Shown here: in pieces, positions 62,646 through 64,000 of the stretch | Position numbering within the stretch: the first letter of the stretch is position 1 | Layout of the letters: every line of letters begins with the position of its first letter | Source: Marinobacter segnicrescens | Lineage (GTDB): Bacteria > Pseudomonadota > Gammaproteobacteria > Pseudomonadales > Oleiphilaceae | NCBI RefSeq assembly: GCF_900111555.1 | Contig: NZ_FOHZ01000002.1 | Location: forward strand, 248,001-312,000 | Reading direction: 5' to 3' | Length of the DNA: 64,000 bases | Program-made: the position numbers and the translations under genes | The notes under the pieces: generated by a model | Databases searched by the model: none | Told to the model about the DNA's origin: nothing | Seen by the model: the letters and a program-made list of their open reading frames with translations, nothing else

Positions 62646-63426
62646 GGGCCACCTCCGGCTGCTGATCCGGTGAGGCACCGAGGTAGGCTTCCTGCACGAC
62701 GGGAGAGGCAATCACCTCCGCCGGCTCGCCATCGGCGACCAACTCACCGTTATGCAGGACAACGATGCGATCGGAGAGCGACCGCACCACGTCCATTTTG
62801 TGTTCTACCAGCAGGATGACCTTGTCCTGCTGTTTCTTGATATCGGCGATCAGGTCGAGAATGACCGGCACTTCGTCGACGCTCATACCCGCTGTTGGTT
62901 CGTCGAACATGAACACTTCCGGCTCCAGGGCGAGCATCAGGGCTACTTCCAGCTTGCGCTGATCACCGTGGGGCAGGCCCGATACCAGGTAGCCTGCACG
63001 GTTAGCCAGGTTGACCCGGGTCAGGTACTCCATGGCCCGGTCCGTCAGGTCCCGGCGGTGGCTGGCCATCTGCCAGAACACATGACCGATATGGTGACGG
63101 GCGGCGACGGCCAGGCGCACATTTTCCAGCGCCGTCAGGTTGGGAAACAGGTTGGTCAGCTGAAACGCGCGCCCCAGGCCCTTGTCGGCCCGACGTGCTG
63201 CCGTCAGCCCGGTCAGGTCCTCGCCATTGAGAAGGACCTGGCCTGCGGTGGCCTTCAACTGCCCGGAAATCAGGTTGAACCAGGTGGTCTTGCCGGCACC
63301 ATTGGGGCCGACAATGGAGGTCAGGGTCCCCTTGTGGAACTGGCAGGAGACCCGGTTGACCGCCACGTGCCCACCAAAATTGATGGTGAGATCACGGGTT
63401 TCAAGCACCGCTTGTTCGGATGACAT
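62638..63426 (-). CDS. livG: Liv-type ABC transporter ATPase (LivG)
   Basis: A 262-residue ATPase. Walker A is IVGPNGAGKTTWFNLISG, the signature region LPHGDQRKLEVALMLALEPE is a LivG variant of the C-loop, and Walker B is VFMFDEPTAGMS. The C-terminus carries the LivG VPVILDLIADIKKQ...VVHNGELVADG block. I chose the ATG at 63426, preceded by GGAG, over one at 63453. A GC-rich hairpin lies between it and the binding-protein gene. Confidence 0.94.
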   Translation of the reverse strand: MSSEQAVLETRDLTINFGGHVAVNRVSCQFHKGTLTSIVGPNGAGKTTWFNLISGQLKATAGQVLLNGEDLTGLTAARRADKGLGRAFQLTNLFPNLTALENVRLAVAARHHIGHVFWQMASHRRDLTDRAMEYLTRVNLANRAGYLVSGLPHGDQRKLEVALMLALEPEVFMFDEPTAGMSVDEVPVILDLIADIKKQQDKVILLVEHKMDVVRSLSDRIVVLHNGELVADGEPAEVIASPVVQEAYLGASPDQQPEVAHG

Positions 63427-63458
63427 GAACAACTCCGGCTGTCTGCTCTTCATTGTGT

Positions 63459-63480
63459 GGCCCCCGGGGATCCGGGGGCC
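63459..63480 (-). terminator. GC hairpin between the binding-protein gene and livG
   Basis: GGCCCCCGG (63459-63467) and CCGGGGGCC (63472-63480) form a perfect 9-bp stem with a 4-base loop, in the 71 bp between the binding-protein stop and livG. Placed so, it would lower ATPase/permease expression relative to the binding protein. No T-run is present. Confidence 0.6.
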
Positions 63481-63497
63481 TTCCAGGAGGGAATCGT

Positions 63498-64000
63498 TCA
63501 GTTACGGACCGGGATGTCCATTTCACTGCGATCAATAATACGGATCAGCTTGGGCACGCCCGCTTCGACAGTGCGACCTGCAAACCAGTCATCACGCTCT
63601 TCCACTTCAATCTCGAAGTGATACATGTCCTGCATGGCCTGGTGGTCCTCGGCACGGATCTCCATTTCACCTTTCGGGGTCTGGAAGGTGAGGCCCTCAA
63701 AGGCGGCGATCAGATCCTCGGTGTCTGTGGAGCCACCGGCCTTGCGAATGGCTTCAGTAATCGCCATCGCCTGGGCAAAGCCCTGGGCGGTGAAGAAATC
63801 CGGGGCCGCGTTGTGGCGATCAAAGTGCTGCTCCACAAGCCAGTCGTTGATCTCGTTATCCGGCGATTCGAAATAATAGAAGCCGGCACCCTGCATGCCC
63901 GGGAAGTCCGAGTATCCAACCAGTGCTGCCAGGATATTACCCCCGGTAGCCAGCTTTATGCCGAAACGGCTCGGGTCCAGGTCCTGGATACGGCCCAGCG
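63498..64000 (-). CDS. Liv-type substrate-binding protein, C-terminal part (partial)
   Basis: The frame is open from the right edge of the window to a stop at 63498, so about 167 residues of the C-terminus are visible and the start lies outside. The piece reads as a periplasmic binding protein domain of the LivJ/LivK family (FTAQGFAQAMAITEAIRKAGGSTDTEDLIAAFEGLTFQTPKGEMEIRAEDHQAMQDM), with a typical RxxxDxxA-like ligand region upstream. It is the first gene of the liv-type importer operon and is separated from livG by a hairpin. A methionine codon inside (63896) is not the start. Confidence 0.9.
   Translation of the reverse strand, partial: LGRIQDLDPSRFGIKLATGGNILAALVGYSDFPGMQGAGFYYFESPDNEINDWLVEQHFDRHNAAPDFFTAQGFAQAMAITEAIRKAGGSTDTEDLIAAFEGLTFQTPKGEMEIRAEDHQAMQDMYHFEIEVEERDDWFAGRTVEAGVPKLIRIIDRSEMDIPVRN

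Overview
The window reads as chromosomal DNA of a marine, lipid-degrading gammaproteobacterium, most likely Marinobacter or a close relative. This rests on gene content (many acyl-CoA dehydrogenases, CoA ligases, a DUF1329 protein, a porin, paired TRAP binding proteins), moderately high GC and short palindromic intergenic repeats. No database search was possible, so the genus is an inference. I see no rRNA, tRNA, CRISPR array, transposase or phage gene.

Layout. 0-12 kb holds mixed housekeeping and signalling genes: a DnaQ-type exonuclease, a fused MsrA-MsrB, an SMP-30 and nitronate monooxygenase pair, a lipoprotein carboxylesterase, a DUF1329 protein, a chemoreceptor, a 7TM-PAS-GGDEF diguanylate cyclase and a QsdR-like TetR regulator. 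12.6-23.7 kb is a minus-strand oxidation cluster: SDR, thioesterase, aldehyde dehydrogenase, Zn alcohol dehydrogenase, 600-aa acyl-CoA dehydrogenase, thiolase, FadB-type bifunctional enzyme and, at its upstream end, an IclR regulator. Together these can take an alcohol to aldehyde, acid and acetyl-CoA. Its intergenic gaps carry several repeat families. 24.5-26.9 kb encodes a porin and an unknown lipoprotein.

26.9-45.4 kb looks like a separate catabolic block. A minus-strand arm has two single-chain biotin-dependent acyl-CoA carboxylases flanking a CoA ligase. A plus-strand arm has a TetR regulator, a complete Dpp/Opp-type ABC importer with a Tat-exported binding protein, and two tandem CoA ligases. 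The arms diverge from a perfect 22-bp palindrome. Just beyond the block lies a decayed fragment of the lipoprotein gene's 3' end, in the same orientation as the intact gene before it, so the block appears to be an insertion or replacement.

45.6-59.4 kb is the most interesting region. It holds a pair of acyl-CoA dehydrogenases, two orphan TRAP binding proteins around a CoA ligase, and a set matching the lva (levulinate/4-hydroxy acid) logic: APH-like kinase, small DUF6285 protein, ACAD10/11-like dehydrogenase, SDR, enoyl-CoA hydratases and CoA ligase. An MDR-type reductase follows. Six copies of one palindrome, consensus (A/T)TCGTC-N6-GACGA(A/T), lie 50-110 bp upstream of the genes or operons here, which points to a single regulon. 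I read this as a coordinated system for taking up and degrading 4-hydroxyacyl (gamma-lactone or levulinate-like) substrates. The regulator is not identified. The window ends in a livGFHM-type ABC importer whose binding-protein gene runs off the right edge.
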